Assembly (NCBI GenBank): GCA_013822085.1
Contig: PNJV01000005.1
Location: 1-64,000 of the forward strand
Direction of reading: 5' to 3'
Length of the DNA stretch: 64,000 bases
DNA from: Isosphaera sp.
GTDB lineage: Bacteria; Planctomycetota; Phycisphaerae; Phycisphaerales; UBA1924
Each line of letters starts with the position of its first letter. The first letter of the stretch is position 1. This document shows, one piece after another, positions 28,412 to 36,197 of this stretch. Made by a program: the position numbers and the translations under genes. The notes beneath the pieces are model-generated. The model saw only the letters and a list, made by a program, of their open reading frames with translations, did no database searches and was not told the DNA's origin.

Positions 28412-29006
28412 CGGTCCGGTCCACGACCTTGTACGTCTCCCGCTCGCCGCGACCGCGGAGCGGGTAGTCCTTGCGCAGCGGGTGGGCGGGGTAGCTCTCC
28501 CAGAGCAGGATCCGCCGCAGGTCCGGGTGGTTGCGGAACCTGATGCCGAACATGTCAAAGACCTCGCGCTCCATCCACTCGGCACCGGGCCACAGACCCG
28601 TCACCGAGTCCAGGTACAACGCCGGGTCCTCCGCCGTCCCCTCCGTGCCCACCGACGGGTCCAGGTACACCTTGACGTAGAACCGGGCCTGGCGCCCAAG
28701 CGAGATCAGCGGGTACACCACGCCGAACCGGCCTGGCATCTTGGCCGGGTAGTTGAGGTAGTCGATCCCCACCACGTCGCCGAGGAAGTCGTACCCCAGG
28801 CGCGGGTCGTCGCGGAGCAGCCCCATCACCGCGCGCAGGTCCTTGGGCTCGACGATCAGCGTGGCGCAGCCGCGGAACTCGGTGGCGCGCAGCCGCAGGC
28901 CGGGCATGGCCGCGCGGACCACCGCAAAGTCCGGGTGCTCAAGCTGGGCGCCCGCCCCGCCATCGCCGCGATGCCCCGCCGTGCCCCCGGTGCCGTTGCC
29001 CTGCAT
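28404..29006 (-). CDS. nuoC: NADH-quinone oxidoreductase subunit C
   Basis: 200 residues, the 30-kDa subunit of complex I at the cytoplasmic side. The family signature region is clear: SVTGLWPGAEWMEREVFDMFGIRFRNHPDLRRIL, then LLWESYPAHPLRKDYPL. The N-terminal 25 residues are a Gly-rich extension. The ATG at 29006 is preceded by AGAGGA at about 6 nt. Odd: no other nuo gene is adjacent on either side, so this subunit is split from the usual cluster or the complex is encoded elsewhere. Immediately upstream on the same strand is an unrecognised gene. Confidence 0.93.
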   Translation of the reverse strand: MQGNGTGGTAGHRGDGGAGAQLEHPDFAVVRAAMPGLRLRATEFRGCATLIVEPKDLRAVMGLLRDDPRLGYDFLGDVVGIDYLNYPAKMPGRFGVVYPLISLGRQARFYVKVYLDPSVGTEGTAEDPALYLDSVTGLWPGAEWMEREVFDMFGIRFRNHPDLRRILLWESYPAHPLRKDYPLRGRGERETYKVVDRTDA

Positions 29007-29040
29007 GCTGGTCCTCTCCGGCGCTCCTGGCGCCACGGCC

Positions 29041-29046
29041 AGTGTA
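29041..29046 (-). promoter_or_regulatory. -10-like TACACT for nuoC
   Basis: TACACT on the minus strand, 34 nt before the nuoC ATG, just downstream of the preceding gene's stop. It would give a leader with the AGAGGA site. Confidence 0.4.
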
Positions 29047-29050
29047 GGGT

Positions 29051-29779
29051 TCACTGCGCCAGCGCCGCGTCCTGGGGGAGCACCAGCACCGGCACATCGG
29101 CCAGCGCGCGCCGCGCCAGCCCGATCACGCCTTGCGCGTCGAACACCCCGGGCATGCTCGTCAGCGGCACCGGCCAAGCCGCCCGGCCGTCGGCGTCCGC
29201 CCGGGCGCCGGCCAGCAGCACCGCCCCGACGCCCCGCGAGTCGGCAGCGTCCTGGACCATCCGCGTCAGGTGGTCCTGCGCCCGCGCGAGCATGCCCGGG
29301 GTGAGCATCGCCGGCAGGTCCCACATCACGCCCACGCCCACCTCCGCGCCCACCTCCGCGCCCACCCCCACGCCCGGCGCTCGCTGCGCCGCCCACGCCC
29401 CGACGCGCCGCGCCCCCACCGCGTCCGAGAGCACGTGCCCCGCGTGGGTGCGCAGCCACACCCGCACGCCGTCGCGCTGCGAGCGCGCCGCCGCCCAGGC
29501 CAGGACCGCTTCGAGCCGCACCGCCCCCGCCGGGCCCCACGCGGGCAGCCCAGATCCCCCGGGGCTCACACCGCCGGCCCACACCGCTATCACGCCCGCT
29601 GCGCGCCGGGCCGTCTGCCACGCCCCCTCGTCGACGGCCACGCCCCCAGCGGCGTCCCAGCCGAGCGGCTCGCCCAGCACCGCGCACAACGCCGCGCCGC
29701 CGCGCGTGTCGTGCGCCCCGCGCACCACGCCCGAGCCACCCACCCGCGCAAGCCCTGCCCCGATCTGCCACACACGCAC
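29051..29779 (-). CDS. unrecognised protein, possibly TIM-barrel
   Basis: 242 residues, Ala/Gly-rich, no signal peptide. The GTG at 29779 (VRVWQIGAGL) is chosen because GAGGAG lies about 8 nt before it; the frame is open to 29830. Segments such as VRVWLRTHAGHVLSDAVGA, VGVMWDLPAMLTPGM and HLTRMVQDA alternate strand and helix in a way reminiscent of xylose-isomerase-like TIM barrels, but no catalytic motif can be named. A GAEV repeat from a 15-bp DNA repeat lies near residue 160. It sits 44 nt upstream of nuoC on the same strand. Function unknown. Confidence 0.5.
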   Translation of the reverse strand: MRVWQIGAGLARVGGSGVVRGAHDTRGGAALCAVLGEPLGWDAAGGVAVDEGAWQTARRAAGVIAVWAGGVSPGGSGLPAWGPAGAVRLEAVLAWAAARSQRDGVRVWLRTHAGHVLSDAVGARRVGAWAAQRAPGVGVGAEVGAEVGVGVMWDLPAMLTPGMLARAQDHLTRMVQDAADSRGVGAVLLAGARADADGRAAWPVPLTSMPGVFDAQGVIGLARRALADVPVLVLPQDAALAQ

Positions 29780-29883
29780 GCCGTTGCTCCTCTCCGCCAG
29801 CTGCCGCCGCTGCGCCAGCCCGGCACACACCTTGCGTCTTGCCCGCGATCGTCATCCTTGCCGCACCGCCAACGAGGATCCGC

Positions 29884-30174
29884 ATGGCCCGACCGCACCG
29901 CTCGATGCCGCTCTTTGACCTGATCCTGGGCGCTCAGCCGGCCGACCCGGCCCACGCCATCTCCTCCGCTGCCGCAGCTCGGATCCACACCATCCAGCGC
30001 ATCATCCAGGTCAACCCCTCGGCGACCGAGGACTTCCTGGCCGGTTTCGGCGACCGCGCCCTGACCAACTACCTGGATCACCTCGACGCCGCCAGCGCGC
30101 CGCGCGGCCGGCAGGCGTACTGGCAACGCCGCAACGAAACCCCAGCCATCTGGGGCCGAAACGTCCCGGACTGA
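29884..30174 (+). CDS. small protein of unknown function
   Basis: 96 residues (MARPHRSMPLFDLILG at the start). Behind the ATG at 29884 lies GAGG at about 8 nt; the frame is open from 29839 but without a site. The middle is helical (ARIHTIQRIIQVNPSATEDFLAGFGDRALTNYL split by short loops), and the end is aromatic and basic (AYWQRRNETPAIWG). It is soluble and shows strong third-position GC bias. It is divergent to the gene at 29051-29779. I do not recognise the family. Confidence 0.6.
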   Translation: MARPHRSMPLFDLILGAQPADPAHAISSAAAARIHTIQRIIQVNPSATEDFLAGFGDRALTNYLDHLDAASAPRGRQAYWQRRNETPAIWGRNVPD

Positions 30175-30260
30175 CCGGACCCGCCCCTGCCTCTTGCCAC
30201 CCACCAGCACCGCCGCTCCCCCGCTCCCCAACCCCCCGCCGACACCGCAGCGGGCCGGCC

Positions 30261-30662
30261 TCAGGCCACGCCCGCCTCCTCGGCTGCGCGCTCAAAGTCC
30301 ACGCGCACCGCCGGCTTGCCCACGCGGCCCTCCGGCGTGTCCTGCCGCGGCGTGCCGCACTCGGGGCACCGCAGCACCGCTCCGTCCAGGCCGCGCAGGT
30401 CGTGGCCGCAGCGGTGGCAGTGCGGGAAGTCCGGCCGACGCGGCGAGAGCACGATCACCAGCCCTATCCCCCCCACCACCACCGACTCAGCGATCAGCAG
30501 CAGCAAGAACCCGCCGCCCCCCAGCCCGAGCACCTGGAGCGCACGCGTGAGCACCACGATCGCCACCGAGCCGGCGATCACCGCCAGCGCCCCAGCCCAC
30601 GTCCGCCGCCACGCGAACGCCACCGCCCACACGATCGCCGCATACAGCGGGAACAGGATCAC
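30261..30662 (-). CDS. small membrane protein with C-terminal zinc ribbon
   Basis: 133 residues, GTG start. Three hydrophobic segments (about 2-20, 25-45, 50-72) are followed by a zinc ribbon: CHRCGHDLRGL, 10 residues, CPECGTPR. The CxxCGxDLRGL/CPECG pairing recurs in many planctomycete membrane proteins; its role is not known to me. The metal site should face the cytoplasm if the N-terminus is outside, but topology is not settled. It lies between the DUF444 gene (upstream, 142 nt) and the convergent small gene at 29884. Confidence 0.65.
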   Translation of the reverse strand: MILFPLYAAIVWAVAFAWRRTWAGALAVIAGSVAIVVLTRALQVLGLGGGGFLLLLIAESVVVGGIGLVIVLSPRRPDFPHCHRCGHDLRGLDGAVLRCPECGTPRQDTPEGRVGKPAVRVDFERAAEEAGVA

Positions 30663-30804
30663 GCGACACGCTCCGTGCTCGCTCCGATCCGGGCTGGTGG
30701 GGCCGTTCGGACGCCGATCCTAGCCCCCCACGCCCCACGCCCCACGCCCACCGCTCCACGCCCCCCCACGCAGCCCGCGCCGCACATGCGCCGTCGCCCG
30801 ACGG

Positions 30805-31914
30805 TCAGCGGCCCGCCTTGAAGAACTGCCGCAGCGACTCGTAGATGTCCTCGCGCTCGTTGACCTTGGTGCTGACCACCTTGGCAGCCGGCGTCCCCTC
30901 GGCGCTGCCCGGCGGGAACGCGTCGCGCAGCACCTGATAAAAGTGCCCAGAGCCGTACGCCGATTTGACCTGGCAGTAGCCGAACATGTTGGCGATCGGC
31001 AGCAGGTGCTTTGCGAGCATCTCGCAGCAGACGCGGTTGTCCGCGTCCGAGGAGTTGTCGCCGTCGGAGAAGTGGAACACGTAGATGTTCCAGTCCTCGG
31101 CGGGGTAGTGGGCCCCGAGGACCTCCCTGCAAACCCCCAGGGCGGAGCTGATCTTGGTCCCGCCGTCCTCGCGGAGCGAGAAGAACGTAGCCCGGTCCAC
31201 CTCGCGCGCCGAGACGTCGTGCACGATGTAGCGCGTCTCGACGCCGGCGTAGTTGCGCCTGAGCCAGGTGTCGATCCAGAAGGCGTGCAGCCGCACCAGG
31301 TGCTTCTGCTCGTCACCCATCGAGCCCGAGACGTCCATCATCAGCACGATCACCGCGTTGGACTGCGGCGTGCGCACCTCGTTCCAGCTGCGGAAGCGCA
31401 GGTCGTCCTTGATCGGCACCACCACGGGGTTCTGGGGGTCGTAGGTGCCGGTGGTCAGCTGCCGCTTGAGGGCCTGGCGGTACGTGCGCTTGAAGTGCCG
31501 CAGCGACGCGGGCCCGACGGGACGCACGCCGGTGTAGCGGTCCCGCACCGTCGTCAGGTGGTGGGCGCCCTTGGGGCGGATCCGCGGCAGGGCCAGCTCC
31601 TCGCCGAGCATGTCGGCCAGCTCGTCCAGCGAGACGTCCACCTCCAGGATGTGCCGGCCTTCCTGCTCGCCGCCGCGCCCCTTGCCCGGGCCGACCTCGT
31701 CGCCCTCCTTGCCCTCGCCGGCGCCGACGCCGCCGGAGTTGTCGCCGTAGCGCAGCGTCGGCAGGTCGATGTCCTGCACCGGCACCGAGACCAGCCTCTT
31801 GCCCTCGCGCCCGATGAACTCGCCGCGGGCGATGAAGCGCTTGAGGTCACGGCGGATCCGCCCCTTGACGATCTGCCGGAAGCGGGCGTGGTCCTGTTCG
31901 ATCTTGTTGATCAT
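30805..31914 (-). CDS. DUF444 family protein (YeaH/SpoVR-associated type)
   Basis: 369 residues. The start HARFRQIVKGRIRRDLKRFI and the SVPVQDIDLPTLRYGDN segment are diagnostic for DUF444 (UPF0229). A von Willebrand-like fold follows with the metal-site motif VLMMDVSGSMGDEQK; the acidic/Gly-rich linker near residues 60-85 is variable in the family. In enterobacteria this protein is encoded with the PrkA-type kinase YeaG and with SpoVR; neither is in this window. A good GGGAGGGG site lies about 6 nt before the ATG, and the end of the upstream flippase-like gene overlaps the start. Role: stress or starvation signalling by analogy only. Confidence 0.88.
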   Translation of the reverse strand: MINKIEQDHARFRQIVKGRIRRDLKRFIARGEFIGREGKRLVSVPVQDIDLPTLRYGDNSGGVGAGEGKEGDEVGPGKGRGGEQEGRHILEVDVSLDELADMLGEELALPRIRPKGAHHLTTVRDRYTGVRPVGPASLRHFKRTYRQALKRQLTTGTYDPQNPVVVPIKDDLRFRSWNEVRTPQSNAVIVLMMDVSGSMGDEQKHLVRLHAFWIDTWLRRNYAGVETRYIVHDVSAREVDRATFFSLREDGGTKISSALGVCREVLGAHYPAEDWNIYVFHFSDGDNSSDADNRVCCEMLAKHLLPIANMFGYCQVKSAYGSGHFYQVLRDAFPPGSAEGTPAAKVVSTKVNEREDIYESLRQFFKAGR

Positions 31915-32944
31915 CGCCGGCCCCTCCCACTATCGCTACGCCGCCCACCCCGCCCGCGGATGCCCCGCCGGCGCCCCGTGAGCGATTTTCGGCTCTCAGG
32001 CCCCCCCAGCCCCACAAACACCCCAGCCCCACGGGCAGGGCCACGGCCAGCTCGGCTGCGCGGTTGACCGTGTCGGCAGCGAGCCCCCAGGCCATCCCCG
32101 CCAGCACACCCCCACCCCCACCCCCACCACCCCCGCTCCCCGCTCCCACGCTCGCCCCAGCCCCCGCGCCCGCTGCGCCGCCCGCCATCGCCCAGGCCAC
32201 AACCCCCACCGCCCACTCGCGCGCACCAAACGGCACCGGCACCACCCCCGCCGCCTGCGTCACCAGCGTCGCCGCCAGCAGCACCGGCGGTGACGCCGGC
32301 GCGCCGATCAGCTCGAAGGCCACCAGGTACCGCGCGTAGTGCACCAGCACGTCCGCCCCGCGCAGCGCCACCGCCAGAGCTGCGCGCCGCCACCGCCCGC
32401 GCAGCGCCGCCACCGCGCAGGCCATCGTCGCGCACCACACCCCCAGCACGCCCGCGCCGGGCAGCCCAAGGCCCACCAGCGCCGGCCCGCCAAAGGCCAG
32501 CCCCGCCACCGCGACCGACCACGCCCAGGCCGCTGCTGCGACCGCGGCGCACGCCACGCTCTGCGCCAGGATCGCTGCGCTGGCCCGGTACCCCACGCCG
32601 TGCACGCGCTTGAGGTACACCGCCCGGGCCGCCAGCCCCGGCTTGAGCGGCAAGTAGTTCAGGAGCCACGACACGCCCACCAGCCGCGCCGTGACGGCCA
32701 CGGGCACCCGCGCGTACGGCCCTGTCAGGACCCCGAGCACCAGCGCCGTCAGCAGCCAGTTGGCCACCGGCAGCCCCACCAGCGCCACGACCATCCCCGC
32801 CGGCGCCCCAGCCAGCGCCGCCCCGGCGCGTTCGAGCACCTGGCGCTGGCCCGCCACCGCCCACACCGCGGCGCCCACCAGGCACACGCCCAGCAGCCAC
32901 CGCCAGGCCCCCGACCACGGCCGACTCGGCGCCGGCCAGGTCAT
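31847..32944 (-). CDS. flippase-like integral membrane protein; probable 3' frameshift
   Basis: Polytopic protein (about eight hydrophobic segments; LLGVCLVGAAVWAVAG, MVVALVGLPVANWLLTALVL, LVGVSWLLNYLPLKPGLAARAVYL). The PLKPGxxxRAxYL segment matches the UPF0104/lysylphosphatidylglycerol-synthetase membrane domain (glycosyl-4,4'-diaponeurosporenoate or polyprenol-linked lipid flippase-like). A poly-Gly stretch lies near residue 280. The open frame runs 68 nt into the DUF444 gene with poor codon bias after about 32020. One extra base in the C-run at 32021-32024 (plus strand) would end the gene at 31911, giving an ATGA overlap with the DUF444 start, as elsewhere in this operon. I therefore suspect a one-base loss. 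Its start overlaps the TPR gene stop. Confidence 0.65.
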   Translation of the reverse strand: MTWPAPSRPWSGAWRWLLGVCLVGAAVWAVAGQRQVLERAGAALAGAPAGMVVALVGLPVANWLLTALVLGVLTGPYARVPVAVTARLVGVSWLLNYLPLKPGLAARAVYLKRVHGVGYRASAAILAQSVACAAVAAAAWAWSVAVAGLAFGGPALVGLGLPGAGVLGVWCATMACAVAALRGRWRRAALAVALRGADVLVHYARYLVAFELIGAPASPPVLLAATLVTQAAGVVPVPFGAREWAVGVVAWAMAGGAAGAGAGASVGAGSGGGGGGGGGVLAGMAWGLAADTVNRAAELAVALPVGLGCLWGWGGLRAENRSRGAGGASAGGVGGVAIVGGAGDDQQDRTGPRPLPADRQGADPP

Positions 32945-35883
32945 GGACGCGGCGCACCGGGCGCGGGCCCACCCGGCCCCGGCAAGGGACCGGGCGCAGC
33001 TGGATCCACCGGCACGGGCACCACCAGCCCGCCACCCGACGGCGGCACCGGCGCGGTGATCCGGAACGGGTTGACCACAGCCCCAGAAACACCGCTGGCC
33101 GAGCCCGTCGCGCCTGTCAGGCCCGCTGGCGTCTCCGGCCGACCCCCACCCCCCCCACCCCCACCCCCTGCCTGCGCCCCCGCACCCCCCGTACCCCCCG
33201 CGCGGGTTCCGCCCGCGGCCCCAGGCCCGACACGCCCGTAGCTGGCGATCCGGCTGTACGTGAACCGCTCGACGTCACCGAGGCGGTCGCGCACGTGCGC
33301 CCGCACGGCCGGGTCGATCCCCTGGCGCTGCCCCAGCGCGTCGAGCACGCCGGCGCCGGCCCGGTTGGCCATCACCAGGCACTTGACCAGCAGCACGCCG
33401 TCGTCCGGCTCGGCCTCAGCGGCGACCGCCGACTCGTACGCCGCCAGCTCGGGCACCGCCGACGCCGGCGGCACGTGCGTGAGCATCAGCAGCCTGCCCA
33501 GCGCCCCCTGCCTGCGATAGCACCCCGCCAGCGCCTCGCTCAGCGCGGCACGGTCCTGGGCCGTGAGCTTGCTCCACTCGGCGGCGATCAACGCCTGCGA
33601 CCCCTGCCGAACCGCCAGCAGGAACTCCGGCCCGGCCTCGGCGTCGAGCCGGCTCAGGCGCGACACGACCTCGCCCGGCGGCGCCGCCGGCAGCGCCGCG
33701 CGCACCGTCGGCCCGGCCGTCCCCGACCGCGCAAACGGGCCGGCCACGGTCCGCCCCAGGCCGTCCACCCCGTAGCCCTGCACGTAGCGCCACGTCAGGG
33801 ACGTCCGCTGGAAGACGAAGCACCGGTGGTACCACCCGGCGTAGCCGGTGTCGCCGCGGACCGTCGTCTCGGCCTGCTCGCCGGCCGCCAGGCGCAGCCG
33901 CGGGGCCATGCCGGTGATGATCGGCGACCGCGACTCCTCGATCGGGATCAGCCCGGTCGTCTCGATCGGGGCCAGCAGCAGGTCGGTGCGCAGCGGCGCG
34001 TCGGGCCCGGCCGGGAGCGGCACCGGCGCCAGGTTGCGCACGCGCGCCCGCAGCAGGACCGGGTCGAAGAGCCCCGCGCTGGGCCGGCTCGGCGTGACGT
34101 CCACCGACATGAACGACCCGCGCTCCAGCACCGCGCGGCTCACCCACGCCGGCAGGCCGTCGATGAGCCGGCGCATCGGCTCGGCAAGGGGCGGGTCCGC
34201 GGGCGGCTGGCCCGCCAGCCGCGCCGCCCGCTCGCGCGCGTAGAGCCCCACGTACTCGCCGGGGTACGCCTGCCACAGCTCGGCATAGATCCGCTCGGCC
34301 TGCGCGCGGTCGGCGGGCCCGGGCGCAGGGCCGGCCTGGGCGCCAGCGGACTCAGCCAGGGCCGCCAGGCCCAGCGAGGCCAGCGGCTCGGCCCTCTCGA
34401 TCGCCCCGAGCTGCTCGGCCGCCTCCTCGGGGCGCCCCTGCCGCAGCGCAAGCCACCCAGTCAGCAGCCGCCGAGTGCCGTCGGGGAGCGCCCCCCGGCC
34501 CTGCGCGCTCAGGAGCCCCTCGACCCGCTTGGCCGCCGGCCCGAGCTCCTGGCCCGTCATCAGGCACAGCCACGGCGCCTCGACCAGCCACGGCTCGAGC
34601 CGCTCACGCACGACCTCAACCGACGCGCCGGGCGGGACCGTCTCCGGCTCAGCGACCCACCCCTCCAGCTGAGCCACCGTGGCCAGCAGGTCCCGCGCCG
34701 ACTCGGCCGCCGACTCGTGATCGCCCGCCGCGTGCGCCGCCACCAGCCGGATGCGCTCCAGGTGCAGCGGCAGGCGCACGCTCTCGGGCTTGGGCGGCGG
34801 GTTGGCGATGCTGAACTCGTCGATGCCGCGCTCGGCCAGATCGTCGCGCAGCGCCTGGATCGTCTGCCGCTCGCGCCGCACGTCGAAGAAGAGCAGCCGC
34901 GAGGCCTCCTCCACCCCCAGGCTCAGCCAGCGCGACAGGTGGTGCCAGGTCTCGATCGTCTCCCCGCCGGGCACGCGCACCCCGGCAGAGCGCAGCTCAA
35001 AGAGCAGCCTGACAAGCCCGCCGGCGCTGTCGGCGGCGCCGTGCTCGACGAGCTGCCGCGCAACGTCGGCGATCACGTCCGGGTCGATCGGGTCGGCGAC
35101 GAGCAGGTTCAGGAGCAGCTCGAGCCGGCCGACGGGGTCGCTCAGGCGGGACGTGTAGAAGCCCAGCGCCACCCGGGCCGCGTCGCGGTTGGAGGGGTCC
35201 AGCCGCACCGCCTGCACCACCAGCCGCAGCGAACGGTCCGTGTCGCCGGCCTGCCGGGCCAGCTCCGAGGCGTCCATGGCCAACCGGCTGCGCACCGCCG
35301 GGTCGAGCGTCGCCCCGTCGGGGCCCAGGACCTTCTCCAGGGCCTGGCGCCGCGCCGCGACGCTCTGGAGCAGCTCTAAGCGCTGACGCATCAGCGAGAG
35401 CTGCGCCACCGTGTCCCGCGGCTCGAGCCTGACCAGCTCGGCCGTCAGCTGGCGCACAAGCTCGGCGTGCCCGGCCGAGTCGGCCGCGTCGATCGTCAGC
35501 CTCAGCAGCTCGGTGTCCCGCGGGGCGTACCGCCGGGCCACGCGCAGCACCTCCAATGCCACGCGGTCGTCGGCCGGATCGCCCTCGGGCGAGCCGCGCA
35601 GGTCGAGCAGCGCCAGGTCCGTCAGGGCCCATCCCAGGACGTCGCCGAGCGTGTAGGGCTCGCTCAGGAGCGGCGCCGGCTCCGCCTCGTCGGGCCTGGG
35701 CGGGGGCGCGGGCGCCGGAGTCAGGGAGGGAGCCGCGGGCGCAATCGGGACCGGGGACGCATCAGGAGCCGCGGGCGCGATCGGGACCGCGGGCGCAGCC
35801 GGCAGCTGAGCCGCGCCCGCCGCCAGCCACGCCAAGGCCCAGGCCGCACCGCCGCGCCGCACGCTCGCCCCACCTCGGGCCAT
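32941..35883 (-). CDS. large secreted TPR-type protein
   Basis: 980 residues. The signal peptide is about residues 8-30 (AAWALAWLAAGAAQLPAAPA), then a Pro/Ala/Ile repeat (APVPIAPAAP-like). Residues about 90-560 contain paired helices of TPR type (RYAPRDTELLRLTIDAADSAG, LVRLEPRDTVAQLSLMRQRL, QAVRLDPSNRDAARVALGFY). A beta-rich region (about 600-740, RARVRNLAPVPLPAGPDAPL) follows, and the C-terminus is Gly/Pro-rich and probably disordered. Likely periplasmic scaffold; no enzyme motif. ATG at 35883 shares a base with the stop of the small membrane gene (TGATG), and its stop overlaps the flippase start (ATGA). Confidence 0.75.
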   Translation of the reverse strand: MARGGASVRRGGAAWALAWLAAGAAQLPAAPAVPIAPAAPDASPVPIAPAAPSLTPAPAPPPRPDEAEPAPLLSEPYTLGDVLGWALTDLALLDLRGSPEGDPADDRVALEVLRVARRYAPRDTELLRLTIDAADSAGHAELVRQLTAELVRLEPRDTVAQLSLMRQRLELLQSVAARRQALEKVLGPDGATLDPAVRSRLAMDASELARQAGDTDRSLRLVVQAVRLDPSNRDAARVALGFYTSRLSDPVGRLELLLNLLVADPIDPDVIADVARQLVEHGAADSAGGLVRLLFELRSAGVRVPGGETIETWHHLSRWLSLGVEEASRLLFFDVRRERQTIQALRDDLAERGIDEFSIANPPPKPESVRLPLHLERIRLVAAHAAGDHESAAESARDLLATVAQLEGWVAEPETVPPGASVEVVRERLEPWLVEAPWLCLMTGQELGPAAKRVEGLLSAQGRGALPDGTRRLLTGWLALRQGRPEEAAEQLGAIERAEPLASLGLAALAESAGAQAGPAPGPADRAQAERIYAELWQAYPGEYVGLYARERAARLAGQPPADPPLAEPMRRLIDGLPAWVSRAVLERGSFMSVDVTPSRPSAGLFDPVLLRARVRNLAPVPLPAGPDAPLRTDLLLAPIETTGLIPIEESRSPIITGMAPRLRLAAGEQAETTVRGDTGYAGWYHRCFVFQRTSLTWRYVQGYGVDGLGRTVAGPFARSGTAGPTVRAALPAAPPGEVVSRLSRLDAEAGPEFLLAVRQGSQALIAAEWSKLTAQDRAALSEALAGCYRRQGALGRLLMLTHVPPASAVPELAAYESAVAAEAEPDDGVLLVKCLVMANRAGAGVLDALGQRQGIDPAVRAHVRDRLGDVERFTYSRIASYGRVGPGAAGGTRAGGTGGAGAQAGGGGGGGGGRPETPAGLTGATGSASGVSGAVVNPFRITAPVPPSGGGLVVPVPVDPAAPGPLPGPGGPAPGAPRP

Positions 35884-36197
35884 CAGATCCCTCCCGTGGC
35901 CAGCCGCCACGCCGCGGTCGCGGTGCCCACCAGGAAGACGCCGGCCGTCAGGGTCTCGAACCCCGCCCGCAGCCCCAGGCTGGCGCGCGGGAAGAGCCGG
36001 TCGGCCACCAGCACCGCAAAGACGAACTGCCCCGCGGCGATGAGCATCACGCCGAACGGCCCCGACAGGTGCCGCAGCGCCGGGAACCGGGCCGACCACT
36101 CGAAGGCCACCCACAGCCCCGAGAGCACGATCAGCCACGCCGTGGCGGCGCTGACGAGCAGGATCGCCACCGCGTGCCCGCCGGGCCGAGCGCTCAC
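35883..36197 (-). CDS. small three-helix membrane protein
   Basis: 104 residues with three hydrophobic segments (AVAILLVSAATAWLIVLSG, GVMLIAAGQFVFAVLVADRL, LTAGVFLVGTATAAWRLA). The GTG start at 36197 overlaps the gyrA stop as GTGA, and its stop shares one base with the TPR gene ATG. It therefore forms the link in a chain of coupled genes. No family recognised. It has strong third-position GC bias. Confidence 0.65.
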   Translation of the reverse strand: MSARPGGHAVAILLVSAATAWLIVLSGLWVAFEWSARFPALRHLSGPFGVMLIAAGQFVFAVLVADRLFPRASLGLRAGFETLTAGVFLVGTATAAWRLATGGI

